NCBI GenBank assembly: GCA_032622095.1
Contig: CP136067.1
Span: forward strand, 181,942,556 to 182,006,555
Direction of reading: 5' to 3'
DNA: 64,000 nt
Source: Siphonodentalium dalli
Lineage: Eukaryota > Mollusca > Scaphopoda > Gadilida > Siphonodentaliidae
Within the stretch, counting starts at the first letter, position 1. Each line of letters opens with the position of its first letter. Below, piece after piece: positions 12,207 to 22,537 of the stretch. A model generated the notes under the pieces. The model was not told the origin of the DNA, searched no databases, and worked only from the letters and a program-made list of their open reading frames with translations. The position numbers were made by a program, and so were the translations under genes.

Positions 12207-12629
12207 GTGTTCATGTGGCCTATGTACAGTGATGGAGACTACCTGTGAGTGCAGCTGTTGCCATGATATTGAAAAAGTTGAGGCCAAGCTGAAGGAAGTG
12301 ACAAAAGCGTTTTCAGAGGAAGAAGGACACTTCAAGTGTACCACGGACACTGTCCACTTCAGGATTGTGTGCCTGGACCCATGGGTACTTGAAGTTGCAT
12401 GGTTAGGATACCAGCAACAGTATAGTCATCCGTTTAATGGACCTCTGCACAACAAATACAGGCATATAGCATACAGACGGTTTAATCGGTGGTGCTATGG
12501 CTACCTTGGTTTGCATAACCGCAGAACTCGTGTGTTTCATCGTGTGTTGTGCATGGCATCAGGCATGTTTTCCCAAATGATGGTGGAAATTACAGGGGTT
12601 TTCGTTTGCCCGAGCTGGAGAATGAATGA
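12207..12629 (+). CDS. P2X7 C-terminal (ballast)-domain protein, exon 2
   Basis: After the split Trp this exon encodes CSCGLCTVMETTCECSCCHD (from about 12208), a Cys-dense metal-binding start. Next come FRIVCLDPWVLEVAWLGYQQ and HNKYRHIAYRRFNRWCYGYL, the family's CLxxWVLxxA and KYRxxAYRxFxRWxxGxLG signatures. The frame then breaks at 12530-12536. In the +1 frame the expected ending follows (SSCVVHGIRHVFPNDGG, then NYRGFRLPELENE) with a TGA at 12627-12629. So the C-terminus is complete apart from one missing base. AATAAA overlaps the stop at 12629-12634 and could act in polyadenylation. In mammalian P2X7 this domain is cytoplasmic and binds zinc and guanine nucleotides; the role of stand-alone invertebrate forms is unknown to me. 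Confidence 0.82.
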
Positions 12630-12734
12630 ATAAATGAATGCAATCATAATAGATTATTGTTACAATGTATCTCCCTAATCTTCATCTCCCATAAAATTCA
12701 TCGATAACATATCAAAGTGCTATATAACAAAATG

Positions 12735-12963
12735 GCAAACTTTCATGTAAGTGGCGCTCAGAAATGGGTTAACTCTTCCTGTGAGTAGAGTCTCTCAGGT
12801 CATGCTCCATTTGCTACGTTTCACATCTTTGTATCTCACATAGTACTAATCTAATTGTTATGAAATGTGTCAAAGATGGAACACATGGCGAATGGAGCAT
12901 TACCGGAGAGTTTCTACTCACAAAATTAACACATTTCTGAGCGTCACTTGCTTGAAAGTTTGC
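12735..12963. mobile_element. Fold-back element A downstream of the P2X7-like gene
   Basis: The left arm (CAAACTTTCATGTAAGTGGC...) pairs with the right arm ending CACTTGCTTGAAAGTTTG, leaving a centre containing TCTAATTGTTATGAAATGTG. It is non-coding. Element B, only 8 bp away, has the same centre but different arms. Confidence 0.75.
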
Positions 12964-12970
12964 TTTTTTC

Positions 12971-13138
12971 AGATTTAGATTTTTTTTCTGGAGAATGAAC
13001 ACACAAAGAAGTAAGTTATGCCCAGACAGAAATCACTCTATCTCCCATGGTAATAATCTAATTGTTATGAAATTTATCAGAGTGATTTTATGTCAGGGGG
13101 TAACTTACTTTATGTGTTCGTTCTCCAGAAGAAAATCT
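12971..13138. mobile_element. Fold-back element B with the same core as element A
   Basis: The arms run from AGATTTAGATTTTTTTTCTG inward and from AGAAGAAAATCT outward. They also pair through GGAGAATGAACACA and AAGTAAGTTA. The centre TCTAATTGTTATGAAATTTA nearly matches element A. It is followed by a (TA)n tract at 13160-13186. Confidence 0.75.
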
Positions 13139-13159
13139 ATTTCATGACTAATAATTTAC

Positions 13160-13186
<27 letters not shown>
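13160..13186. repeat. (TA)n microsatellite
   Basis: About 13 TA dinucleotides in a row, directly after fold-back element B. Confidence 0.9.
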
Positions 13187-13190
<4 letters not shown>

Positions 13191-13479
13191 TTTGGATAAT
13201 CTCAAGGGACTTACCCGATATAAGTTCAACTATTTGGCATCACCAACAACAAAGTGACATTCAATATTTTTCAGCAAAAAACATAATTTAACCCTTCCAC
13301 CGTTCAGTAGTTCCAAATGAAATGTTCAGATAATATGTTCAACAAATGACCTGAACTTATTATTTAACTTTTCCCACCAATGAATAATGAATTACTAGAT
13401 GAGGTACCCGGTGTAACACGTCATCTCCCCCAGGATAGCTCCCCCCCATATATGACTAAAAATAATTTCACTCATTTGA

Positions 13480-13725
13480 TAACGTTTGACCCTGGAATGG
13501 CCAGAAAATTGTTTGATATTTAATTTTGCTTTTATTTAAAAAAAAAATATTTTCAAAGTGACAAATTTTTTCCCCTCTTTTCATAGTTTGATCCTGAAAT
13601 GGCCAGAAAAATGTTTTTTATAATTCCCTTTTTTTATATTAAAATATATTTTTTCCAAGCGACAACATTTTTTAATCACACAATTGATTATTTGATCCTG
13701 AAATGGCGAAAAAAATGACTTTTGA
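13480..13725. repeat. ~104-bp tandem repeat, about 2.4 units
   Basis: TTTGAYCCTGRAATGGCCAG starts units near 13485, 13588 and 13692 (period about 104), separated by T/A-rich filler. No coding potential. Confidence 0.75.
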
Positions 13726-13739
13726 GATTTAAATTTGTT

Positions 13740-14035
13740 TTTATTTAATTTCATTTTTTCAAATGTCCAGGTCTGGATAGCTACCCACAACCGAGCACCT
13801 ACATGACAACAAAATTGTCTTATGGTTTTATTGCTTATTTTGCTTTATATAGTCATGAAACAGCGAGAAATTAACTTCTTCAGAGAAAAAGTTGTTTGAG
13901 TCAGGGTTTGGGTGGGGGTAAGATGTCCAGGCTAGGAGGGGAAGAAGTCCAGGACCAATATGACAAAAAAATCATCTTGGGGTTTTATTGATTAGTTTGC
14001 TTTATAGTCATGAAATAGCAAGAAATAGAGTTCTC
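13740..14035. repeat. Second locus of the GTTTGAGTCA repeat family
   Basis: It contains ACCGAGCACCTACATGACAA, TTGCTTATTTTGCTTTATAT, GTCATGAAACAGCGAGAAAT and GTTGTTTGAGTCAGGGTTTG in the order seen at 11041-11520. A second partial copy follows to about 14030. Confidence 0.75.
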
Positions 14036-14577
14036 CTGAGAAGGTGATGTATGGAACTAATCTGCATAAAATGACAAAATAATGACTATTGTTCACTATT
14101 TTTAAAGCAAAAGCTTATTCTGGTCGTTATCGTTGTCACATTTTTGTATATTATAATGAAAAATGAGTCAGGAAATTGGAAAAAAAACTTGAACCCCATA
14201 CAATGGTGAGGATGCGGTCCATTTTGGGAGGGGCTGGTGTGTTTACCCTAAACATAGATATTATATTATTTAGCGTAATAACACTCCAGTATTTACTTTT
14301 TCAACTCAATGAATGGAAGAAGCCATATTATACTGTATAGATCTGTATTTCACTATTTGATCATTTTAAAATAATTTTCACAAAGATGATACATGCAGAT
14401 AAGTAGACAGCATAGCCGCATAAGAAGCCCTTCTGATAGTTCAGCCATAAACGTAATTCGTACTCTTCTTGTGGAACTTGAAAGCAGAAATCTGCGAAAG
14501 CGGTCACGTATCCCATGTATTTCATATCAACAATAGGTTGAAAGTTAATAAATTTCGAAGTTCCCGTGGACCTACAT

Positions 14578-14650
14578 GTAGATCATGCCACGAATATCTA
14601 CTCCAGCGGCACGGACGTCAATTGGAGTAGAGATTCATGGCATGATCTAC
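14578..14650. repeat. 73-bp hairpin
   Basis: GTAGATCATGCCACGAATAT at the left pairs with the right end (ATTCATGGCATGATCTAC), extending to CTACTCCA/TGGAGTAG. This gives about 28-bp arms around a 17-bp loop. Function unknown. Confidence 0.8.
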
Positions 14651-16499
14651 TGTGAACCTATTCTGACAGTCACAGTGACACACGAACCTCGTCCAAATAT
14701 GTACGCATTTACTCCGGAGCTGTTGGCCAATGGATAAATTCCTGTCGTATTATTCAATATTTTATTACACATATAAACCCATTCCGAATTCACGATTTCC
14801 AACGAAAACGAAACATGTTTGGGAAATAAAACAAAACCATGCAGAATCCTATTTCGATAACGCAATGTCAACATAGTGTGGGAAGGTCCCTTGTGACGTC
14901 ACGGGTCAAAAATAAAATACACCCAATTCGTTGTTTTCGTTGTGAATCGATAGCGGATAATCTTGGGGCCATTCATTTCGTTCTCAGAGCGACTCTGGGT
15001 CTAATAAGCGGGGAAATGAGTAAACTATGAACTTCGCGACGGCGACTTTAAAATGAACTTGGCATGCCACATAAGGTAGTGAGACAACCACAAAAGAACC
15101 TTTAGTTGATTAAGTAGTATGTTTAATAACCAAGTGAGTCACAATTTGCTACATGTTCGGAACAACAGAGAATAATGTTCGGAATATATGCGACAAGTAA
15201 ACTTTTTACCAAATTTGGTTGCCATTTTGCAAGCCACCTTGAGTAATTTTGTCTAAAACACCCCAGTCTGACATTTAACACATGTCAAAAACACATTTGA
15301 TACCAATGATAGTTCCATTTTACTTTGAAGAGTGAATTTTTGTCGGTTTTGATGTGAAGTTTGTGACAGAAAAATTCGAATAATTCTGGTAATTTCATCG
15401 GTTAAATAGTAACAGTTAACAGTCAGAAATGTTAGTATTCAATGTAGATAATACAGAATAGTCAATTGTGTGCATCAACTTGTAAGCGGTTGCATGGCAA
15501 GCTGGGTAATATTTACCATTTTGAGCCAGTGACAATTTTGGTACCATTGAGTTGGAATATCCGTAAGACATAGAATGCATCACTTACACTGTACAGTTCT
15601 TCCCATTTTTTGATGAATGCAGCACTTACATTGCACATTTCTTCCCATTTCTTGATGAAATATGACTAGAATCTCAATGGTGGTTTTTTGTGAAATGTTA
15701 TACCGCTTCTGTAAAATCTAATTTTGCGTGATCGGAATGGGTGGGGGACACCATGCGTGGCATATACCATTTCCAAACAGCAGAACTGATCTTAAATATA
15801 TTAGTAAAAGACGTAAAATTTTCCACTCCGGCCGCCATCTTGTACGGGGAGTTCCAATTTTGGCACAAAAAGGTGGCGTTATGACTTGGCTTCACAAAAA
15901 TGTAAACAAGATTTGCTTACAATACTTGCATCAATAATACCTGAGACAAATAATAGTATCCCACTGACAATATTCATAATTTTGGGGGGAAAGGTTAGTT
16001 TTTTGGATATTCTTCTTACAAGTTCTGTACCAACTGTGTTCTATATTATATCGCTGTGTGTTGAAAAGGCCAGAGAAGGTATTAAGGCTAACAGGTGTTA
16101 ATGAATGCACTGCAAGTCTTTGAATACAGGGTTTTTTTGTAAATACAGTGTGACAAATAAAAATATTTATTAATATTTTCATCTAATATGCAACTGGGAT
16201 CCTTTTCTGTTTGCAAATTCAGGCAGGTTTTTATAACCACATATATTCTACTAACGTCATGGAATAATAGACATGTGAACAAACAACTTTATATTCCACA
16301 ATTCTTCGCTAATTTGTGGCTTATATTTTATGGAATCGAGCGAATACCAAAAATGTCGCTTAACTCAAAATGCTCACCTCTGATATTCGGGAACTTTTGG
16401 TATAGTGTCTGTGATGTTATTTCGTATCAGCATACAAAAACACCTCTTCAGTTATATTTAGTTCCTTACTTTGCCTCTTTTTGACCTAATGTTCCTGGA
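14651..16499. other. Mostly unannotated; one 48-bp duplication
   Basis: No gene is recognisable. A near-repeat of TTCTTCCCATTTYTTGATGA lies at 15598-15656 (period about 48 bp). A CGGCCGCCATCTTGT motif at 15830 resembles the repeat family at 21.5-22.5 kb, but only as a short fragment. Confidence 0.5.
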
Positions 16500-16831
16500 T
16501 TAATTACCAACTACCCTTCATGGGAAAATATTAGTGCCAATAATAACACCTTTGACGTGAATGGTGTTATCAAAAGAATTCCCCAGGGTGCTGGAGCATT
16601 TATTCACTACAGGGATATGTATTTCAACCACTGGAAATAAAATTGAACATGAATGATGCCAAGGGGCTGTTGGAGTTGACGTCAAAACCTGATACGACAC
16701 TCCGGCTTACAACTGTTGGACTCAATCTGGGTTTTAAAAGACTCAAAATGTTGCTACCGATGAGAGGAAAGGCTTCCCATTGATCCCACACCGAGATCTG
16801 CATTTCCACACCAATGAGCTGAGCACATTAA

Positions 16832-17229
16832 ACGGACATGGCTCATTCGAACCTCCAATACTTTTTCTACGTAAATTGGAGCGACGGATACGATAGGTCG
16901 ATAAATATACGATCTATTGATATACCGGCTTCATATGCTCTGAAAAACACTTGCCAAAGTCACAGCCGTTTTCAACTTTTCGCCAGAAGTCAGACAAACG
17001 CTCTGTATTGCTACCATATCTGGAAAGACCACCACAGTACGCTCTTTTCCGTTACATGTAGTGTAAACGGCTGTTTTGTGTTGCATTTTTCATTACTTCA
17101 ATGCCTATTTTTGGGTTATAATGCTCGTAGAAAGGTAGTTCAGATATTTATCGACCTATTTCGATACTGAGAAAAATTCAAAAGCAAATAATATTATGTG
17201 TATTTTGCAGCGCAAACCGCCATGTGGCT
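16832..17229. mobile_element. TTAA-flanked MITE, copy 1 (uninterrupted)
   Basis: TTAA at 16828-16831 and 17230-17233 flank 398 bp that start ACGGACATGGC and end GCCATGTGGCT, which are imperfect inverted ends. The same element lies at 18645-19638, also between TTAA sites. There is no ORF of note. TTAA duplication is the hallmark of piggyBac-family transposition, and a decayed piggyBac transposase lies at 0.35-1.77 kb. Whether that transposase mobilised this element is not known. Confidence 0.72.
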
Positions 17230-17727
17230 TTAAATAACCTTGTGGTAAATAGTACAGGTGCGGCTGTGCCATAAACTATTCTTAGATCAGTGGCTGAGGA
17301 GAAATTGAACTCGGATAGAACTGTTGAATTACCCGCACCACGGTACAAGAAGTTGAAGACATGAGATATCACGAGTTTCATCGTCTCCTTGAGAGACACG
17401 GAGAGTAACGTTCTACCTGTTGAAATATTACAACTAACAGAACATATATAAAACCATGGCTTATGTGGTTGGTCCAGGTAGATATTAAACCCCTGTCACA
17501 CTCAGGCCGGCGCTTGCACTGCGCTGCAAAAGTACCAAAATATGAGTAACACGCAGGAGGAGCGCCGAAAACTGTCCCAAATTGTCAAACTTTTAAAACA
17601 AAGTATGCTACTATTGCGTTCCTACTTTGTCAAGTCTCACGCTCTTATTGCGTTCAAGTCGCTGTCATTGTGATGCTAGTACGTTCTCAATACGTTTGCA
17701 AAACGCTCTCTGCGCGGGCGCGGAGAG

Positions 17728-17757
17728 TATAAATAGCGATCTCCAGTCATAGTCAGT
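17728..17757 (+). promoter_or_regulatory. Putative core promoter: TATA box plus initiator
   Basis: TATAAATA (17728-17735) is followed 25-27 bp later by TCAGT (17753-17757), an initiator-like motif. A GC-rich hairpin (CTCTCTGCGCG / GCGCGGAGAG) lies directly upstream at 17706-17727. It sits in the left arm of the TTAA element, pointing into it. The spacing is that of a real RNA polymerase II core promoter, but no ORF of note follows. Confidence 0.45.
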
Positions 17758-18189
17758 TTTTAGTTTGTGGGGAATATACCCAACAATCCGCAATAGATTA
17801 GCTTTCCGATTAAATCACTGTCACACTCCGCTGCGATCAGGCCGGGGCTTGCATTGCGCTGTAAAATTATCAAAGCGCCGAGCAAAGCGCACTAAGGTGT
17901 CTAAGAACCGATTGGTGACGCAGTAACGTCGCAGTTGACACTGGCTAGGACGGGCGAGGGTCCCCATGATCGCCTCAGAGCGCCGCGTTTGTTTTGTGCA
18001 TGCACAAAACAAGCGCAGATGTTCGGCGTTCTGACCAAGCGCAGTACCGTCGCCACGACAGCGCAACGCGAACGACATGAGCGCCACGTTGACGTAGCAA
18101 GGACGGATACAAGCTACTCGTGGTCGCAGCAAGAATTCCTCTGCAACTGCAGTAAGCTTACTATGCCTTGGTCAGAACGCCGAGACTCT

Positions 18190-18221
18190 GCGCTTGTTTT
18201 GTGCATGCACAAAACAAGCGC
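18190..18221. repeat. Perfect 32-bp palindrome
   Basis: Perfect self-complementarity of 16 bp each side, centred in GTGCATGCAC, with arms of GCGCTTGTTTT. A copy with one mismatch lies at 17985-18016. Both sit at the starts of the 173-bp tandem units in the TTAA element. Confidence 0.9.
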
Positions 18222-18644
18222 GTCGCTCTGACAGCGCAACGCGAACGACATGAGCGCCCCGTTGACGTAGCAAGGACTGATACAAGCTACTCGTGGTCGC
18301 AGCAAGAATTCATCTGCAACTGCAGTAAACTTACTACGCCTTGGTCAAAAACAGAGCCTCTGCGCTATGGGCGACCATGGAGACCCTCGCCCGTCGTAGC
18401 TAGTGTCCACTGCGTCACCAATCGGTTCTTTGAGACCTTAGTGCGTTTAGGTGTGCGCTTTGATACTTTTGCAGCGCAATGCAAGCGCCGACCTGAGTGT
18501 GACAGGGGCTTTAAATTGTATGACAACCCGGATTGCTGATCTCGGAGACACAGACGGGTTTGATGAACCGGACGAGAAGATCAAATGTATGGTCTGCAAC
18601 TATCAGATGGAGTGTATAAGCGGGCTGCTGTTCGCTAGATTTAA

Positions 18645-19638
18645 ACGGACATGGCTCATTCGAACCCAAAAAAAATATCTTACGCAATTTGGAGCGACGG
18701 ATACGATAGGTAGATAAATAAACGAACTGTTTATATACCGGCCTCATATGCTCTGAAAAACACCTTGCTAAAGTCACAGCCAATTTTCAGCCGTTTTCAA
18801 CTTTCGTCATAAGTAATACAAACGCTCTTTGTTGCTACCATATTAGGAATAAACTGCCACGGAACGCTCTTTTCTGTTCCATGTCTTGCAAATGACTGGT
18901 TTGTGTTTGGGACCCAAACACCGTATTCACAGTTGTAATTTTCATACTTCAATGCGTCTTTTTGGGTTACATAATTATACCCCCCGCAACGAAGTTAGGG
19001 GGGGTATAATGGAGTCAGCTTGCCAGTCCGTCGTCCGTCCGTCTGTCGTCCGTCCGTGGACACAAATTTATCCGGAGCTTTTCTCAGTCGTTTTTTTTTA
19101 TCAATTTCCGTGAAACTTGGCACAGGCATCAACCACCATGGGAACCTGTGCACCTGCGATTATGACGTCTGGCCGACTTTTTTTGGTGGAGTTATTCCCC
19201 CTTTTTCGACTTAGAAATTTTTTGCAACATGTATAATTTTGTCCGAGCTTTTATTCCTACATTTTTAGGTCAATTATTTTTTAACATGGCACAGATATTT
19301 AGTACCATGGGAACCTGGGCACCTGCGATTATCACGTCTGTGTGGCATTTTTTGGTGGAGTTATCCACTTTTTTCGACTTAGAATTTTTTTTGCAACATG
19401 CCTACTTTTGTCCGAGCTTTTATTTCTACATTTTTAGGTCAATGTTTTTTAATCTTGGCACTGATATTTAGTACCATGAGAACCTGTGCACCTGCGATTA
19501 TGATATCTGTCCGACTTTTTTTGTGGAGTTATTCCCCTTTTTCGACTTAGAACATTTTTGCAACCTATTTCGATACTGAGATAAATTCAAAAGCGAATTA
19601 TATTATGTGTATTTTGGAGCGCAAACCGTCATGTGGCT
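18645..19638. mobile_element. TTAA-flanked MITE, copy 2 (split by a later insertion)
   Basis: This is the same family as 16832-17229, starting ACGGACATGGCTCATTCGAA and ending CGTCATGTGGCT, with TTAA at 18641-18644 and 19639-19642. Homology runs 18645-18970, stops at TTTTTGGGTTA, and resumes at about 19565 (CCTATTTCGATACTGAG). The gap is filled by the hairpin-headed 170-bp repeat locus. Copy 1 therefore shows the state without that insertion, except that about 40 bp of copy 1 is missing at the insertion point. Confidence 0.78.
18974..19564. mobile_element. Hairpin head + TCCG tract + ~170-bp tandem units
   Basis: A 12-bp stem (ATTATACCCCCC / GGGGGGTATAAT, 18974-19010) is followed by a (TCCG/TCTG)-rich tract (about 19024-19058) and three units starting near 19076, 19246 and 19415 (periods 170 and 169). 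Each unit has GTCCGAGCTTTT or TCCGGAGCTTTT, then ACCATGGGAACCTG, then GAGTTATTCCCC and CGACTTAGAA. The layout matches 30772-31520. It recalls the bivalve 'pearl' elements (core repeats plus microsatellite), which have been linked to Helentron-derived elements. That link is inference here. Confidence 0.7.
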
Positions 19639-19642
19639 TTAA

Positions 19643-20668
19643 TTTCGTTCACGACGATGGCAAGTGGGTACTGTTTCCAGCTAATATGGACGATCAACAC
19701 TTGGTGTGGTTGGCGTCAGGATATCTCCACCCAGTGCGTGGATGAGTGGAAAATATGTTTAAAAAAAATCATAATTGCTGATCGTCTCCGAGTGTCATAC
19801 ATTCCAAGACAAAAATGTCTCCATTTATGCAGAGCGTTGAGTATTATAGCAGGCGAGATTCGATTCGATGTCGATATCGGGCACCCGATTCGAGATCGAC
19901 ACCGAATCGGTCCGCTGATTCGGATATTTTCGAATCGGTGTTACTTTGGTGTAGTTCGTTTTTGTGCGTCTAAATAACACATGCCAAATAACCTGAACTC
20001 AAAACATTGAAGCACAAGGTTGCCAAGTTAGCCACGTAGGTAATTTTGAATGTATGCCATTCAGAATAGACTTGCATTGTGCAAATTATGTGCTTCGATC
20101 GCATCCCGTGACGGTGACCAATCGCCGCATATATTTGTAATCTGTATCGACATTATGTAAATTGTCTACACGGTGCATGATCGCTAGATGCGGAACTCAA
20201 TTGATTACCTTATGTTCAGAACTTCATATATCCAATTCAGATTATATGAATAAAATTCAATGTCAGCCGCCGTTATGAGCGACAAAACATAGATTGGAAT
20301 GAACAGGAACGGTGAGAAACCTTAGAGCGATCGGTCTATTACGTTTTTAAATGCGACCAGTTATCTGCCGGCAGAATTCCTATAAATTTATTACTTTCAG
20401 TTTCAGTTTCCCGAGAAATCGAGCTTGTTGTACCAAACATTTCGATCCGTTGAATCTTGTTGATAACATTGTAACTTGTGTCTGTTTTCTGGGACAACCT
20501 CCGTGAAGACAACTACTGTGGATATATGATGTAGGTGTTTGATCTATTGTGGGGTGAACAGTTTAACAGATAGCTACCATTGGTATCGGACTACAACAAT
20601 TATATAGCTGTGTACCCATCCCCACTTTTGTCAAATCTTTATTATCTTTATTAAATAATGTAGACCAG
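19643..20668. other. Mostly unannotated
   Basis: Past the tail of the interrupted coding sequence (to about 19745), I see only ATTCGATTCGATG-rich sequence near 19855-19945. One 24-bp block (19855-19878) recurs with a single change at 21014-21037. No gene is supported. Confidence 0.5.
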
Positions 20669-20822
20669 TGACTGCCATTCTATGGGGTTGGTGATACGTT
20701 GATTGAACTGTCTTTAAGTGTCTTACTGTCACTTCTTGTGTCATGTGACTTCCATTTCATGGGATTTGTGACACGCTGATTGAACTGTCTTTAAGTGTCT
20801 TACTGTCACTTCTTGTGTCATG
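20669..20822. repeat. 77-bp tandem duplication
   Basis: GATTGAACTGTCTTTAAGTG starts at 20701 and again at 20778. The 3' half of the unit is identical in both copies, while the 5' part (GTGACTKCCATT...) differs at several bases. Confidence 0.85.
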
Positions 20823-21104
20823 TTCGCCATGACATTGTGTCAGATAGAAATTATATGCAACATATCCCAAACCCTCCATCAAACACACAAGTTCCAACGG
20901 ACATTTAAGGAGATTAACATTGTTATATAGTGTCTAGTGAATTTTGCAGTTTTTGTCATGAGACACCGAAATACACAATGGTAGACAATGTCAATCACTA
21001 GCTGATTCGATTCGAGATTCGATTCGATGTCGACATCAGGAAGGAGATTCGATCGATGCAAAATCCCCGATTCGCAGATCCCTACCTTGAACATATCGAA
21101 CAAT

Positions 21105-21287
21105 AGTTTTTTTTTCTTTCTCCCAATACTTTTCAACGTTGTTCGCTCAGTATTTTTCAACGTTGTCACTTTTGAATTTGTAGATCAATTTCCACAAACA
21201 AGGCCAGACGCTGTATATTCTGCACTGACGGAGGCGATAACAAAGAAATCCCAAAATAGCCCGGACGAAGTCGGGCACATCAGCTAG
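21105..21287 (+). mobile_element. Helitron-like 3' end fragment
   Basis: The segment ends AGCCCGGACGAAGTCGGGC (hairpin), seven bases, then CTAG at 21284-21287 followed by T. That is the canonical Helitron 3' layout: stem-loop, short spacer, CTRR, target T. It matches the 3' part of the unit at 53069-53407, including CTTTTCAACGTTGTTCGCTC. The 5' part is missing, so it is a truncated non-autonomous copy. Confidence 0.72.
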
Positions 21288-21509
21288 TTACTATATATTG
21301 GGTACATTCTACTGAATTCGTGCCCCACGGAGTTTATAATGTACTAAATACGCATTAACGAGTAGTTTCCTTATGCAATGTTAAGATAATAAGTTCAACA
21401 AGTATATGATTTATGTTGAATATGAACTGAATATGAAAGTGTCAATGACACTGTAGCTCAACATGGGAATATTTTTTGCTGAGCAATAAATATAATGATA
21501 AAGAAGAAA

Positions 21510-22537
21510 AAGTAAACTAGAGATCACCTCGAAAATCCATATGGAGTTTGGTGATGATCGGATGAGAGATGTGGTCTGTAGGGTGCACCAAAGGATTTAG
21601 TCATACAAAGAGTAACTCCAAGATGGATGCTGGCGGTCATGTTTTTCAACGAATTTCGGTCAAAATAGGAGGCTCCCATTTAGAGGTCACCCAGAAGATA
21701 CATATGAAGTTTGGCGATGATCGGGTGAAGAATGTGGTCTATACGGTGCGCAAATCATTTAGTCATACAAAGAGTAAATTCCAAGATGCCCGCTGGTGGC
21801 CATGTTTTTCAACAAATTAAGGTCAAAATTGGAGGCCTGAAAATCCATATGTAGTTTGGTGATCATCAGACGAGGACTGTGGTCTGTAGGGTGTACCAAA
21901 GGATTTAGTCATGCAAAGACTAAAATCCAAGATGGCGGCCGGCGCCATTTTTCATCGAAAATTGTTCAAATTTGATAGCTCCCATCTAGAGGTGCTTCTA
22001 AACATGCGTGAACATTTTCAAACCAATTAATTCTCCAATCAATGCGGGCTTCGGGGTGTGCCGAAGGATTCAAATTTGAAATCCAAGATGTCTGCTGGCG
22101 GCCATGTTTTTTGTTTATTTTTGTCCACAATAGGAAGCTCTCATCTAGATGTCACCCCGAAGATCCATATGAAGTTTGGTGACGATCGGATGAGATATGT
22201 GGCCTGTAGGGTGTGCCAAAGGATTTAGTCATACAAAGAGTAAATTCCAATATGGTTGCAGGCGGCCATGTTTTTCATCGAAAATCATTCAAATTCGATA
22301 GGTCCCATCTACAGGTGCCTACAAAATAATAAAAAATGATCCGGCCATAAATACGGGCTGTATGGTGTGCCGTTGGATTCAAATTTGAAATCCAAGATGG
22401 TTGCTGAAGCTTCAAATTAAGTATGGTGATGATCGGATAAGGGATGTGGCCTGTAGGGCGTGCCGAAGGAAATTGTTGACTGACGGACGCCAACCGATGG
22501 CAAAAGCTCAAACTTTACGTTGTAAAGTTGAGCTAAC
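21510..22537. repeat. CCAAGATGGC repeat array ending in a hairpin
   Basis: About five diverged units share TTTGGTGATGATCGGATGAG, GTGGTCTGTAGGGTGYRCC, AAAGGATTTAGTCATACAAA, CCAAGATGG and GGCGGCCATGTTTTTCA. Unit anchors lie near 21553, 21716, 21860, 22182 and 22428. The array ends in GACGGACGCCAACC and a hairpin at 22505-22534 (AGCTCAAACTTTAC / GTAAAGTTGAGCT). A second locus lies at 48790-49345. The short ORFs here are by-products. Confidence 0.8.

Larger units (their letters stand above)
17489..18510. mobile_element. TTAA-flanked element with long inverted repeats
   Basis: TTAA at 17485-17488 and 18511-18514 flank ends ACCCCTGTCACACTC and (reverse complement) AGCCCCTGTCACACTC. An internal TTAA at 17810-17813 precedes a further copy of the end (ATCACTGTCACACTC). 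Sequence from there pairs with the right end over about 150 bp, through GAACCGATTGGTGACGCAGT and GACGGGCGAGGGT. So a complete element of about 700 bp (17814-18510) seems to carry an extra left arm, or two copies share an end. Inside are a 173-bp tandem unit (about 18055-18400) and two 32-bp palindromes (17985-18016, 18190-18221) centred on GTGCATGCAC. It is more GC-rich than the surroundings. The short ORFs are byproducts. Confidence 0.78.
16520..19745 (+). pseudogene. Unrecognised coding sequence interrupted by three TTAA-flanked elements
   Basis: Four pieces between and beside the TTAA elements read as protein-like sequence. Piece 1 (to 16831) ends RKGFPLIPHRDLHFHTNELS. Piece 2 (from 17230) gives NNLVVNSTGAAVP and, after a stop, LRSVAEEKLNSDRTVELPAP and RYKKLKT. 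A possible acceptor (GTCCAG) near 17476 precedes VDIKLYDNPD, which reads across the second TTAA site. Piece 3 (18511-18644) gives FDEPDEKIKCMVCNYQMEC and GLLFARF. Piece 4 (from 19639) gives FVHDDGKWVLFPANMDDQ and LVWLASGYLHPV. Taking out each element with one TTAA joins the pieces in frame at each site. Stops and a shift near 18535 show decay. I do not recognise the family. It could be a host gene or an older transposon protein. Confidence 0.5.

Noticed and set aside
19855-21037. LTR pair suggested by two copies of GAGATTCGATTCGATGTCGA
   Set aside because: Similarity ends after about 24 bp and there is no gag-pol-like coding sequence between them.
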